From contig NZ_AEJF01000148.1 of NCBI RefSeq assembly GCF_001028175.1, forward strand, positions 1 through 54,130: a DNA stretch of 54,130 nt, given 5' to 3'. A program made the position numbers and the translations under genes. Shown here piece by piece: positions 33,250-42,583 of the stretch; position 1 is the stretch's first letter; every line of letters starts with the position of its first letter. The notes beneath the pieces are model-generated. The model ran no database searches. It worked only from the letters and a program-made list of their open reading frames with translations, and was not told the origin of the DNA. Origin of the DNA: Caballeronia mineralivorans PML1(12). Lineage in GTDB: Bacteria > Pseudomonadota > Gammaproteobacteria > Burkholderiales > Burkholderiaceae.

Positions 33250-34868
33250 GATTCGAGGTGCTCCGCCACCGGCTTTGCGTCAGCCGCAAGCGGCGTTGAC
33301 GAAGCGGCCTCGCGGGCGCGGGCTTCATCAAGCGTGCCGACCATGTAGAGCGAGCTTTCCTGCCAGGCGTCGCAATCCCCGGCGAGGATCGCCTTGCAGC
33401 CGGCAACCGTGTCGGCGACTGCGACGGAACGGCCGGGGACGCCCGTAAACGCCTCGGTGACGGTGAACGGCTGGGTCAGGAAGCGCTGCAGCCGGCGCGC
33501 CCGTCCGACGATGCGGCGATCGTCCACGCCGAGCTCCTCTACGCCGAGCAACGAGATCACGTCCTGCAGTTCCCGATAATGTTCGATGGTCTTGCGCACC
33601 TCGATCGCGATCGCGGCGTGCTCGTCGCCGACGAAGGCCGGGTCGAGCAGAATGGACGACGAAGCGATCGGATCGATGGCCGGATACATGCCCTCGGCGG
33701 CCATCGACCGGGACAGGACGATCATGCTGTCGACGTGCGCCGCGATGGTCGTCACGGCCGGGTCGGTGAAGTCGTCCGCCGGAACGTAGACAGCCTCGAT
33801 CGCAGTGACCGATACGCCGCCGACCGACACAATGCGCTCTTGCAGCGCGGCAACCTCGCTCGCGAGCGTCGGCTGGTAGCCAACGCGCGAGGGCAGCCGT
33901 CCAAGCAGGCCCGAGACTTCGGCCCCCGCCTGGACGAAGCGAAAGACGTTGTCCATCAACAGCAGCACGTTCTGGTGCCGTTCGTCGCGAAAGTATTCCG
34001 CGACCGTAAGCGCAGTCAGCGGCACGCGCCAGCGCGCGCCGGGCGGCTCGTTCATCTGGCCGTAGACCAGCACGGTACGCGGCAGCACGCCGGAGTCACG
34101 CATATCGAGCAGCATCTCGTGGCCTTCTCTCGAACGCTCTCCCACGCCGGCGAAGACCGAGATGCCTTGATAGCGTTCGACCATCGCATGGATGAGCTCC
34201 ATCACGAGCACGGTTTTACCGACCCCGGCGCCGCCGAACGTCGCCGCCTTGCCGCCCTGCGCGAGCGGAGTCAACAGGTCGATGACCTTGATCCCGGTCC
34301 AGAAGATCTCGGTGGCTGCGCTCTGCGATGCAAACGGCGGCGGCGCACGATGAATCGGGCGGCGCGGGACGTCGTCGGCGAAGGGTGCGCCACGGTCCCC
34401 CGGCGTGCCGGTGACGTCGATCAGGCGTCCGAGCGTGGCCTCACCCACCGGCACGAGGATCGGCCCGCCTGATGCGCGCACCGGCGTGCCGCGATGCAGC
34501 CCGTTGGTGGACTGCAACGCGAGCGCGCGCACCGTGCATTCGTCCAGGTGAGCCTGCACTTCCGCGATGATCGGCGGCCCGCGATCGGTGAAGATGGATA
34601 GCGATTCTTCGATGAGCGGCAAGGGAGCATGATCGAAAGCGACATCCACGATAGCGCCCCGTACCGCGACTACATGGCCCTGCGGTCCGCCGGCCGGGAC
34701 CAATGGCTCAGGCGCAACGGCCGCCTGGTCGAACTTCAGAAGCGGCTCGACTGCACTCGGCTTTTCCACACCGCCCGTCGGGGGAGGATTTTCAATGGCG
34801 GCGACGGGATAGCGAGTGTTCAATTTGCTTCCTTCAGACGGACTGCGCTCACGCGACTTAATGTGCAC
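33246..34868 (-). CDS. atpD: N-ATPase beta subunit
   Basis: A 540-residue catalytic F1 subunit. P-loop GGAGVGKTV is at about residues 212-220, the catalytic GERSREG follows in VFAGVGERSREGHEM, Walker B is VLLLMDNVFRFVQAG, and the GRLPSRVGYQPTLASE segment is present. The first 60 residues form an extension not found in housekeeping AtpD; the GTG start at 34868 is uncertain, and later starts are possible. First gene of the nine-gene N-ATPase operon, 87 bases downstream of acs. Confidence 0.93.
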   Translation of the reverse strand: MHIKSRERSPSEGSKLNTRYPVAAIENPPPTGGVEKPSAVEPLLKFDQAAVAPEPLVPAGGPQGHVVAVRGAIVDVAFDHAPLPLIEESLSIFTDRGPPIIAEVQAHLDECTVRALALQSTNGLHRGTPVRASGGPILVPVGEATLGRLIDVTGTPGDRGAPFADDVPRRPIHRAPPPFASQSAATEIFWTGIKVIDLLTPLAQGGKAATFGGAGVGKTVLVMELIHAMVERYQGISVFAGVGERSREGHEMLLDMRDSGVLPRTVLVYGQMNEPPGARWRVPLTALTVAEYFRDERHQNVLLLMDNVFRFVQAGAEVSGLLGRLPSRVGYQPTLASEVAALQERIVSVGGVSVTAIEAVYVPADDFTDPAVTTIAAHVDSMIVLSRSMAAEGMYPAIDPIASSSILLDPAFVGDEHAAIAIEVRKTIEHYRELQDVISLLGVEELGVDDRRIVGRARRLQRFLTQPFTVTEAFTGVPGRSVAVADTVAGCKAILAGDCDAWQESSLYMVGTLDEARAREAASSTPLAADAKPVAEHLES

Positions 34869-34955
34869 GCGGCAGCTTGAAAATGACTTCGTTCGGACTG
34901 CTTCGAGTGCGAGAACGGGTGCGCGGCCTGTCGGGGCCCATGCCCGTCAGGCGCC

Positions 34956-36929
34956 TTACGCGGGGTCCGCGAACTGCGCGATCACGGCCGGGTTTTCGAC
35001 TGTCGACGTGTCTTGCGAGATCGGTTCGCCCTTCGCGACCGAGCGCAACAGGCGGCGCACGACTTTCCCGGAGCGCGTCTTTGGCATCGCGTCGCCGAAG
35101 CGGATCTCCTTCGGTTTGGCAATCGGGCCGATCTCCTTGCCGACCCACGCGCGCAACTCGTCGGCCACGCGTTTTACGTCGGCACCGCTGGGTCGTTCGC
35201 CTTTCAGCACGACGAATGCAACGATGGCCTCGCCGAAGGTTTCGTCCGGCCGTCCGACGACCGCCGCTTCAGCAACCAACGGGCAGGCCGCCAGCGCCGA
35301 CTCGATTTCCATCGTGCCCATCCGGTGTCCCGATACATTCAGCACATCGTCAACACGGCCGGTGATCGTGAAATAGCCCGTGTCGGGGTCGCGGATCGCG
35401 CCATCTCCGGCGAGATACAGATTGCCGCCCAGTTCGTCGGGGTAATAACCCTTTCGAAAGCGCTCCGGGTTGCCCCATACGGTGCGGATCATGGAAGGCC
35501 AGGGCTTTCTGATGACCAGTACTCCACCGTGCCCGTTCGGTACCTCCTGGCCGGTTTCATCGACGATCGCGGCATCTATGCCCGGCAGCGGCAGCGTGCA
35601 GGATCCCGGCACGAGCGGGGTGACACCCGGCAACGGCGTGATCATGTGACCGCCTGTTTCGGTCTGCCAGAATGTGTCGAGTACGGGGCACTTGCCGCCG
35701 CCGACATGCTCCGCATACCACGTCCAGGCGCTCGGGTTGATAGGTTCGCCGACCGTGCCGAGGATGCGCAGCGTGCTCAGGTCGTAGCTGCCGGGATGCA
35801 CTGCGCGGTCTGCGTCGGCGCTCTTGATCAGGGACCGGATGGCCGTGGGCGCGGTGTAGAAAATCGTCACCTTGTGGCGCTGGATCATGTCCCAGAAGCG
35901 GCCCGCGTTCGGGTAAGTCGGCACGCCCTCGAAAATGACCTGGGTCGCGCCGACGGCAGTCGGCCCATAGCAGATGTACGTATGCCCCGTGATCCAGCCG
36001 ATGTCGGCGGTACACCAGAAGACATCGTCCGGCTTGATGTCGAAGGTCCACTTCATGGTGACGGCGGCCCACAGCAAATAGCCGCCAGTACTGTGCTGCA
36101 CGCCCTTCGGCGCGCCGGTGGACCCGGACGTATACAACACGAACAGCGGATGCTCGGCGCTCACCCATTCGGGCTCGCAGGTGTCCGGCTGCGCGTGCTC
36201 CAGCTCGTGCAGCCAGGCATCGCGGCCGCCGATCCATGGAATCCGCCCGCCTGTGCGCCGGTAGATGACGACGGTCTTGACGGCGTCGGTGCCGCCCATC
36301 GCCAGCGCCTCGTCAACAATGCTCTTCAGCGGCAGGGTCTTGCCGCCGCGAACCTGTTCGTCCGCGGTAATGATTGCCACAGCGCCAACGTTCGTTATCC
36401 GCTCATGAAGCGACTTCGCGGAAAACCCGCCGAACACGACGCAATGCGGTGCACCAATGCGCGCGCATGCTTGCATCGCGACAACGCCTTCGACCGACAT
36501 CGGCAGATAGATGACCACCCGGTCGCCTTTCTTCACGCCGCGAGCGCGCAGCGCGTTGGCGAGCCGGCATACCCGGTGATACAGCGCCTGATACGTGACG
36601 CTCGACACCCGGCCGTCGTCCGACTCGAAAATGATCGCGGTCTTGTTCGCGTTGCCGCTGGTCAGATTGCGGTCGAGGCAGTTGTACGACGCGTTCAGTT
36701 CCCCGTCCTCGAACCACTTGTAGAACGGCGCATTCTGGTCGTCGAGAATCTGCGTAAACGGACGGCGCCAGCTCAGGTGCTCGCGGGCAAGCCGCGCCCA
36801 GAAGGCTTCGTGATCCTGCGCGGCCTCCTCCACGAGCGCGCGGTAAGCCTCCATGCTCTTAATCACGGCACGGCCTGTCAAAGGAATGTCCTGAGCAGGG
36901 ACGTGATGGCTCGTTTCGATGGTAGACAT
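34956..36929 (-). CDS. acs: Acetyl-CoA synthetase
   Basis: A 657-residue AMP-forming ligase making acetyl-CoA from acetate, ATP and CoA. The phosphate-binding loop is YTSGSTGAPKGV, with CTADIGWITGHTY and the AMP-binding YLAGDGA-DPDTGYFTITGRVDD. The C-terminal PKTRSGKVVRRLLR contains the lysine that acetylation switches off in Acs enzymes. Length is normal. It sits upstream of the N-ATPase operon. The FNR-like site at 37121 suggests induction under low oxygen. Confidence 0.96.
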   Translation of the reverse strand: MSTIETSHHVPAQDIPLTGRAVIKSMEAYRALVEEAAQDHEAFWARLAREHLSWRRPFTQILDDQNAPFYKWFEDGELNASYNCLDRNLTSGNANKTAIIFESDDGRVSSVTYQALYHRVCRLANALRARGVKKGDRVVIYLPMSVEGVVAMQACARIGAPHCVVFGGFSAKSLHERITNVGAVAIITADEQVRGGKTLPLKSIVDEALAMGGTDAVKTVVIYRRTGGRIPWIGGRDAWLHELEHAQPDTCEPEWVSAEHPLFVLYTSGSTGAPKGVQHSTGGYLLWAAVTMKWTFDIKPDDVFWCTADIGWITGHTYICYGPTAVGATQVIFEGVPTYPNAGRFWDMIQRHKVTIFYTAPTAIRSLIKSADADRAVHPGSYDLSTLRILGTVGEPINPSAWTWYAEHVGGGKCPVLDTFWQTETGGHMITPLPGVTPLVPGSCTLPLPGIDAAIVDETGQEVPNGHGGVLVIRKPWPSMIRTVWGNPERFRKGYYPDELGGNLYLAGDGAIRDPDTGYFTITGRVDDVLNVSGHRMGTMEIESALAACPLVAEAAVVGRPDETFGEAIVAFVVLKGERPSGADVKRVADELRAWVGKEIGPIAKPKEIRFGDAMPKTRSGKVVRRLLRSVAKGEPISQDTSTVENPAVIAQFADPA

Positions 36930-37120
36930 AGTCTCCTCGCTTTAATCGTGAGATCGGCGAGCCAACAGGGATCGTCGCTTGGGGAAGGGCTCTTGATGGC
37001 CCGAAATGGATCCAGCCCGCGTAGTGTCCGTGTCGGGGAGCGCACCGGTTGCGCGCGGCCGGCGCTTGTCGATAACGCGCTGCCGTTAACCGACTATGCG
37101 TTTGCCCAATGGATATCGCT

Positions 37121-37134
37121 TTGATACAGGTCAA
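37121..37134. promoter_or_regulatory. FNR-like site upstream of acs
   Basis: TTGATACAGGTCAA, one mismatch to TTGAT-N4-ATCAA. On the minus strand a -10-like CATAGT (37098-37093) lies about one activation distance away, giving a predicted start near 37085 and a 155-base acs leader. Confidence 0.6.
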
Positions 37135-37183
37135 ACAGGCAGGACAGACGCATTCGCCAAGCTCGGCCAAGCGCTCGGACTGC

Positions 37184-37933
37184 TCACCGGCGCTGACCTA
37201 CCAGATCGTCCATCAGCGGCACGACGGCCAGCACGACCAGCATCGCCGAAAGCGGCAGGGTCGATATGAAACCCACGTACTTGAAGCCCAGTGCGCCTGC
37301 GAGGCCGCCAATAAAAAACATGCCGAGCAGCGATGCCAGGAGCCGGAGCCTCGACCGGTCTGCCCTGACAGCGGCAACGCCGGGCCCTGACTCCGACACA
37401 TTCCAATAGAAAAGCTTGCCGAGTTCGATGCCGATATCCGTGACAAGGCCGGTCACGTGCGTGGTGCGGATCTCGGCTTTGGAGATCTTTGTGATCATCG
37501 CGTTTTGCAAGCCCATGACGTAGCACAGCAACGCCACGGTCGCAGGCACGAACAGGATCCGGTTGTTTTCCAGATGCGAGCCGAGCAGACCGAAGACGAG
37601 CAGCAGCACGGCTTCCAGTATCAACGGCAGTGCGTACTCGCTTTGTGCCCGGCGGCGCCGGCCCCAGTTGATCATGATCGCGGAGGTAGCGGCGCCGGCC
37701 ATGAATGCCGCGAGTGAGCTGAATCCTGCGACCACGAGGCCGATCTCGCCTACCGAGAGGTTATCGGCGAGTGCCGACACGATCCCCGACATGTGCGAGG
37801 TGTACTGCCCGACGGCCAGAAAGCCGCCGGCGTTGGCCGCACCCGCGATAAACGCAAGCCAGCGTCCGAGGCGCCGGTTATTCTGGTCGGTGCGCTCCGG
37901 TCGGGTGAAACCTCGCAGGTACTCTATGGGCAT
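37184..37933 (-). CDS. YoaK/DUF1275 family membrane protein
   Basis: A 249-residue protein with about six predicted membrane helices. Segments typical of the DUF1275 family are LAFIAGAANAGGFLAVGQYTSHMSG, GLQNAMITKISKAEIRTTHVTGLVTDIGIELGKL and a long hydrophobic C-terminus. Function of the family is unknown. Starts 15 bases after the fnr stop, so it is probably co-transcribed with the FNR-type regulator. Confidence 0.8.
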   Translation of the reverse strand: MPIEYLRGFTRPERTDQNNRRLGRWLAFIAGAANAGGFLAVGQYTSHMSGIVSALADNLSVGEIGLVVAGFSSLAAFMAGAATSAIMINWGRRRRAQSEYALPLILEAVLLLVFGLLGSHLENNRILFVPATVALLCYVMGLQNAMITKISKAEIRTTHVTGLVTDIGIELGKLFYWNVSESGPGVAAVRADRSRLRLLASLLGMFFIGGLAGALGFKYVGFISTLPLSAMLVVLAVVPLMDDLVGQRR

Positions 37934-37947
37934 GTTGTTCGCTTCGA

Positions 37948-38733
37948 TCAGACTCCGGCGAGCTTCTCGCTGTCGAGAATGTGTACCTGCTTGCCGTTTG
38001 TATCGATAACACCTGCTTTCTGCAGCTTCGAGAACATCCGGCTCACGGTTTCGAGTTTCAACCCGAGATAGCTGCCGATCTCTTCCCGCGTCATGCGCAA
38101 GTTGAATTGCGCAGCGGAGTAGCCCCGCATTTTCATCCTGGACGAAAGATTGATCAGGAACGCAGCGACGCGCTGCTGGGCGGTCATGGTGCCGAGCATC
38201 ATCATGAGCCCCGATTCACGCACGATTTCGCCGCTCATCATGCGATGCACATGCTGCTGCATGGCTTTCACGTCGTGGCACAGGTCCTCGAGCAAGTCGA
38301 ACGGGATGACGCACACCTTGCTGTCCTCGAGTGCGATCGCATCGCAATTCTGTTCATCGGAGCACACGCCGTCAAGTCCCAGCGGTTCGCCCGCGATATG
38401 AAACCCGGTGACCTGCTCGTGGCCGTCGCGATGCGTGATGACGGTCTTGAAGCAGCCGACCCGCACGGCGTAGATGCTTTTGAACGCATCGCCGGCGCGG
38501 TACAGCGTCTCACCGCGTCGCACCAGCCGCGTGGAGCAGACAATGGCATCGAGCCGGGCCAGTTCGGTCGCGCTCAACTGAGACGGCATGCAGATGGAGT
38601 GCAACGAACAAGCGGAGCAGTTCGTGTCCGGGCGGGTAGCCGCCGGAGGCGAATTCATGCTGGCCGCGTGGGCCATATAAGTAAAAGGCGCCACGTTCGA
38701 AACTGCGGACGTGCAAGCGGTAGCTGAGGTCAT
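37948..38733 (-). CDS. fnr: FNR-type oxygen-sensing transcription regulator
   Basis: A 261-residue CRP/FNR regulator. Cys39, Cys42 and Cys48 (NCSACSLHSIC) and Cys141 (DSKVCVIPF) match the four [4Fe-4S] ligands of E. coli FNR, so it should lose activity when oxygen destroys the cluster. A cyclic-nucleotide-type beta roll follows, and the C-terminal helix-turn-helix MTREEIGSYLGLKLETVSRMFSKL contains the E--SR pattern that reads TTGAT half-sites. ATG at 38733 has GGAG 8 bases upstream; earlier starts are possible. Likely master regulator of the surrounding genes, since five FNR-like sites lie within 11 kb. Confidence 0.92.
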   Translation of the reverse strand: MTSATACTSAVSNVAPFTYMAHAASMNSPPAATRPDTNCSACSLHSICMPSQLSATELARLDAIVCSTRLVRRGETLYRAGDAFKSIYAVRVGCFKTVITHRDGHEQVTGFHIAGEPLGLDGVCSDEQNCDAIALEDSKVCVIPFDLLEDLCHDVKAMQQHVHRMMSGEIVRESGLMMMLGTMTAQQRVAAFLINLSSRMKMRGYSAAQFNLRMTREEIGSYLGLKLETVSRMFSKLQKAGVIDTNGKQVHILDSEKLAGV

Positions 38734-38807
38734 GCCTGTCTCCAGAAGAGTCGGATGATCAGTGAATGGATGGACTGGCGAGCTGAGGCGGGTTGAGAGC
38801 GGGTCCG

Positions 38808-39218
38808 TCATGCCGGCTCGCATGGTGTCGGCTCGGCGGCGTACTTATCGGTCGATCCATTGGCTAATCGCTCGATCGTGTCGCGGGCCAGTTCGTATTC
38901 GCACGTCTTGTCGAAAAAATAGCCCGCACCGGCGCGGCGGCAGGCGGCACGAAACGCCGGTCCCGAATGGTTGGTCAACACCATGGTAAGGACGGGCGGG
39001 GTGGCGCGTGCCAGCGATTCGACAATCTCCATGCCGTTGCCTCCCGCCAGATGCGGGTCAACGATCACGAGGTCGGCGCGGGTCATGTGGATGCACGCAA
39101 GCGCGGTGTCCGCCTCTTCCGACTCGCCGACGATCACCACGCCGGCCAGCGCGCTGATCAGGGCAGAGAGGCGGCGACGCACAAGGCCGGAGTCATCGAC
39201 AAGGAAGATCTTCAGCAT
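38808..39218 (-). CDS. Stand-alone response-regulator receiver protein
   Basis: A 136-residue single receiver domain (CheY-like). The acidic pocket is LVDDS at the start, the phospho-accepting Asp54 lies in LVIVDPHLAGGNG, and the conserved Lys is in YFFDK near the end. There is no output domain. It is likely a phosphate sink or a binding partner for a kinase such as those at 40020 or 45090. The ATG at 39218 gives the normal receiver start. 74 bases upstream of fnr, same strand. Confidence 0.85.
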   Translation of the reverse strand: MLKIFLVDDSGLVRRRLSALISALAGVVIVGESEEADTALACIHMTRADLVIVDPHLAGGNGMEIVESLARATPPVLTMVLTNHSGPAFRAACRRAGAGYFFDKTCEYELARDTIERLANGSTDKYAAEPTPCEPA

Positions 39219-39375
39219 GGCGTGCAACGGTTTGAGCTCATGCCTCAAAGTATCTTCCTAGCTATCTCAAAATAAAATCGGTGAGCGGCCAGACGTGATG
39301 TAGGCGTTTGGGAAGCGGTGTAGGGATCGGACTACACGCTGGCAGCGCAAGAAGGGCGCTGGCGTATGAGGCTTA

Positions 39376-40023
39376 TCAGTCGTCGCAGTCGTCGTCGAAG
39401 AGCTTGTGCCGCATTGCGTAGCGGACCAGCGCCGTTTCGTGCGGCATCTGCATTTTCTCGAGGATGCGGGTTTTGTATGTGCTGACTGTCTTGGCGCTGA
39501 CCGACAGCGCCTGGGCGATTTGCGTGATCGTTTCGCCCGCCGCGATCCGTCGAAATACTTCGAATTCGCGGTCGGAAAGCCGCTGATGCGGCAGATCGTC
39601 GGCCGGTTCATTCAGGCTTTGTGCGAGCCGCTCGGCCATGGCCAGGCTGACGTACACTCCGCCCGCGGCGACCTTGCTGACGGCTGTGACGAGTTCAGCG
39701 CTCGCGCTTTCCTTGGTCAGATAACCCGATGCCCCCGCCTTGAACGCGCGCACCGCATATTGCTGTTCCGCATGCATCGTCAAGACGAGAATGCGCAGCG
39801 CCGGCTTTTCGTCCTTGATCTGCTTGAGCAGCTCGACCCCGTTCCTGCCCGGCATCGACAGGTCGAGCACCAGCACGTCTGCCGCGGTGGTGCGGATCAT
39901 GGCAATGGTGGTAGCGCCGTCGCTGGCTTCGCCAGCCACTTCCAGTCCGCTCGCGCTGCGCAGGATATGGCGCAGTCCGTCGCGCACGAGGGCATGGTCA
40001 TCGGCGATCAATACTCGGGTCAT
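39376..40023 (-). CDS. NarL/FixJ-family response regulator
   Basis: A 215-residue two-domain regulator. The receiver (residues 1-120) has ADDH acidic pocket, Asp54 in LVLDLSMPGRNG, and Lys in GYLTKESA. The C-terminal LuxR-type helix-turn-helix is LSDREFEVFRRIAAGETITQIAQALSVSAKTVSTYKTRILEKMQM (about residues 148-195). It overlaps the upstream kinase gene by ATGA and is its probable partner. Targets unknown, probably within the same island. Confidence 0.92.
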   Translation of the reverse strand: MTRVLIADDHALVRDGLRHILRSASGLEVAGEASDGATTIAMIRTTAADVLVLDLSMPGRNGVELLKQIKDEKPALRILVLTMHAEQQYAVRAFKAGASGYLTKESASAELVTAVSKVAAGGVYVSLAMAERLAQSLNEPADDLPHQRLSDREFEVFRRIAAGETITQIAQALSVSAKTVSTYKTRILEKMQMPHETALVRYAMRHKLFDDDCDD

Positions 40024-41306
40024 CGCAGTGGTTCTTCCTCGGTGTTGTCGGGATTGTCGGAGAAAGGGTCGTCCTGTTGCAAGGTGACCAGCGGGAAGGT
40101 CACGGTCAACGTGAAGCCTTTTCCGACACCGGACTCGATCGCGACCGAACCATCCAGCCGGTGCGCCCGCTCGCGTATGCCGATCAGGCCGAACGACTTG
40201 CGCCCGGCATCGGCACGCTCGTGCGCACCGATGCCGTCGTCGGCGATGCGCAGGATGCAGCGGCCCGCTTCCAGATACAAGGCCAGATCGACGTGCGTGG
40301 CTTGTGCATGGCGCGCCACGTTGGTGAGCGCCTCCTGCACGATCCGGAACACGGCGGTAGCGCCGTCGCGGCTGAAAATGGTATGTCTTGCGTCGATCCG
40401 CCGCTCGACGTCGATACCGTACCGGTTTGTAAAGTCGATCGCCAACCAGTCTATGGCCGGAACCAGCCCCAGGTCGTCGAGCATCACGGGCCGCAGGTCG
40501 GCGGCAATCCGGCGCATCGAGGCGACGGTCGCATCGATCAGGCGCTGCATGCCGCGTAATTGCGCGCGCGCCTCGGCGTCCGTCCCAGGCGCAAGTTCGA
40601 GCGAGGATATATCCATTTTCAGCGCGGTCAGTTGCTGGCCCAGGTCGTCATGCAATTCTCTCGCAATGCGGGACTTTTCTTCTTCGCGAATGTTCAGCAG
40701 GTTTGCGGAGAGCTCCCGCAGTTCCTCGTGCGAGTGCTGCAGCGAACGTTCCGCGTCGACTTGCGGGCTGATGTCGCGCAACATCACCGTGTAAAGCTTG
40801 CCGTTTTCGTCGTCGAATTGAGAAATCGATGCTTCGAACGGGAACTCGTCGCCATTCGTGCGCAAGCCGTACAGTATGCGCCGCCCGCCCATCTGCCGGT
40901 CGGACACGCCGGTCACGCCGAACTGACGAACGTGCGCTTCGTGCCCGGCGCGAAAGCGCTCGGGCACGAAGCGCGCAAGCGAGGTTCCGATCGCCTCTGC
41001 CGCCGGACAGTCGAACAAACGTTCGGCCATCGGATTGAACATGACGATACGCTGCTTTTCGTCGATGGTAATGATCGCTTCCATCGACGACCGGATGATG
41101 CCGAGCAGTCGTGCTTCGCCAAGCGGTGACGGAGTGGGTGGCACTGGATTCTTCGTCTCGCGCCGTCGCGCCATGAAGCCCGCGCTTGCGGCGAGTAGGA
41201 GGGCGCCGGCCATTCCGGCAATGCCAGTCACGCTGGCGTAGCGAGTCCGTTGACGATCGCTACGCTTCGATGCCGTGTTACGCCGTGCGGTGGGCGGCCC
41301 GGACAT
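40020..41306 (-). CDS. PAS-domain sensor histidine kinase (HisKA_3 type)
   Basis: A 428-residue kinase. One membrane helix at about residues 24-46, a PAS domain at about 63-185 (IIRSSMEAIITIDEKQRIVMFNPMAERLFDC; LYTVMLRDISPQ), then a DHp helix with phosphorylated His219 in RELHDDLGQQLTALK. The HATPase domain follows (FRIVQEALTNVARHAQATH). The ATG at 41306 has GGAG upstream; a longer frame to 41414 is less likely. It forms an operon with the NarL-type regulator. An FNR-like site lies 129 bases upstream, in the divergent intergenic region. Confidence 0.9.
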   Translation of the reverse strand: MSGPPTARRNTASKRSDRQRTRYASVTGIAGMAGALLLAASAGFMARRRETKNPVPPTPSPLGEARLLGIIRSSMEAIITIDEKQRIVMFNPMAERLFDCPAAEAIGTSLARFVPERFRAGHEAHVRQFGVTGVSDRQMGGRRILYGLRTNGDEFPFEASISQFDDENGKLYTVMLRDISPQVDAERSLQHSHEELRELSANLLNIREEEKSRIARELHDDLGQQLTALKMDISSLELAPGTDAEARAQLRGMQRLIDATVASMRRIAADLRPVMLDDLGLVPAIDWLAIDFTNRYGIDVERRIDARHTIFSRDGATAVFRIVQEALTNVARHAQATHVDLALYLEAGRCILRIADDGIGAHERADAGRKSFGLIGIRERAHRLDGSVAIESGVGKGFTLTVTFPLVTLQQDDPFSDNPDNTEEEPLR

Positions 41307-41434
41307 GGTGTCTCCGACAAGGGGAAAAAACGCGCGCGGCCGAGGCTGCGCTGAACAGCCCGTGCCGTTCTTGACCTGTTCCGTGCGGTGGGCGGACATG
41401 AAGCTCCATGTCATGAGCCAGCCGACAGCGTGAA

Positions 41435-41448
41435 TTGATGTGGATCAA
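41435..41448. promoter_or_regulatory. Perfect FNR-like palindrome between divergent genes
   Basis: TTGATGTGGATCAA is an exact TTGAT-N4-ATCAA site between the kinase gene (minus) and a universal stress protein gene (plus), 79 bases before the latter. It could serve either or both. Confidence 0.7.
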
Positions 41449-41526
41449 GCGGCGCGCGGACCTGTGCGCGGACACTGAAGCTTACTAGAGTCTACTAAAG
41501 CGTAGACGACATCCGGGGAGCGGATC

Positions 41527-41985
41527 ATGTACAAACGAATTCTCGTGGCTCTCGACGGTAGCCTCAGCGCGCGCCTTGCGCTCAAAGAGGCGTTCAAGCT
41601 GGCGCAGGCCGCCGATGCGATGTTGATGGTGGCGCGCGTTGTCTCGCACGACGTGTCTATTTGCGATCCCGTGCTTAGGGTTGTTGAAGCAGAAGCGGTC
41701 GATGTGACCGTACGCCGGCAACTCGATCACGCGCGCGACTTCTGCGCGCGGAACCGGATACGCGGCGTCACCCAGATAATCGATGCGCACGGTGCAAGCA
41801 TCCCGGGTGCGCTCATGCAAGCTGCTCAAGCATTCGAAGCGGATCTCATCGTGATGGGCGCGCATGGACCGCGTGCCGTGCGCCGGCATCTGCTGGGCAG
41901 CGTTGCGGAAACGGTTTTGCGATCGAGCCATGTTCCGGTCCTCACCGTTCGTGACGATCAACGTGACGCGGCACTGGCGTTCTAG
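41527..41985 (+). CDS. Universal stress protein (UspA family)
   Basis: A 152-residue single Usp domain. The N-terminal KRILVALDGSLSA and the ATP-binding loop MGAHGPRAVRRHLLGSVAETVL (G-2x-G-9x-G-S type) are present, so it should bind ATP. GGGGAGCGGATC precedes the ATG. Such proteins support survival in stress and low oxygen by unclear means. Divergent from the sensor kinase across a perfect FNR-like site. Confidence 0.92.
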   Translation: MYKRILVALDGSLSARLALKEAFKLAQAADAMLMVARVVSHDVSICDPVLRVVEAEAVDVTVRRQLDHARDFCARNRIRGVTQIIDAHGASIPGALMQAAQAFEADLIVMGAHGPRAVRRHLLGSVAETVLRSSHVPVLTVRDDQRDAALAF

Positions 41986-42081
41986 CGCGGTCCGGGTAGG
42001 CCGTGCGGCCGCGCTTGGGCGTCGAGATGGATCAGGATAGTCTTATCGCTCATAAGGATGCGCCGGCAACGTCCGGCATGC

Positions 42082-42555
42082 TCACTGCGCGAGGTCCCTC
42101 TTTTCCGCGGAATGCAGCGGAACCAGCAGCACCGGCAGGGTTGAAATCCGCAAGAAGCGCTCAGAGACGCTGCCCAGCACGAGCCGCCGCCATCCGCGCC
42201 GCCCGTGTGTGCCCATGACGACAAGATCGGCGCAGAACTCTTTCGCGGCGGCCGTGATCTGCTGCGAGATGTCGTCGCCGACAAGTTCGACTTCGAGGAC
42301 GCGTGTCGAGCCTTTGACCCCCGCGCGCAGCATCTTCGCGGTAGCGTCGGCGAGCACGTGCTCGCCCTCCTTGACCAAGGCTTCGCGGATGAGCGAAGGA
42401 TCGCAGACCGGCCCCGAATACATCAGTTGCGGCGCGTCCACCACATAAATCGGCTTGAGCTCCGCGTCGTGTTCGCGAGCAAGTTCCAGAGCGGCGTCGA
42501 GGGCGTGCGCCGACGTTTCGCTGCCGTCGACAGGCACAAGAATGCGGGCGTACAT
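42082..42555 (-). CDS. Universal stress protein (UspA family)
   Basis: A 157-residue single Usp domain. ARILVPVDGSETSAHALDAAL begins the fold, and MGTHGRRGWRRLVLGSVSERFL is the ATP-binding loop. The ATG at 42555 has AGGGAG upstream; an in-frame start at 42576 lies further up. It lies 28 bases after the two-domain Usp gene and is probably co-transcribed with it. Confidence 0.92.
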   Translation of the reverse strand: MYARILVPVDGSETSAHALDAALELAREHDAELKPIYVVDAPQLMYSGPVCDPSLIREALVKEGEHVLADATAKMLRAGVKGSTRVLEVELVGDDISQQITAAAKEFCADLVVMGTHGRRGWRRLVLGSVSERFLRISTLPVLLVPLHSAEKRDLAQ

Positions 42556-42583
42556 GAAGAATCTCCCTGGCTTCAACGGAACA

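Noticed and set aside
35013..37124. A 703-codon plus-strand open frame opposite acs
   Set aside because: Antisense shadow of a clearly conserved acetyl-CoA synthetase gene; low-complexity basic composition.
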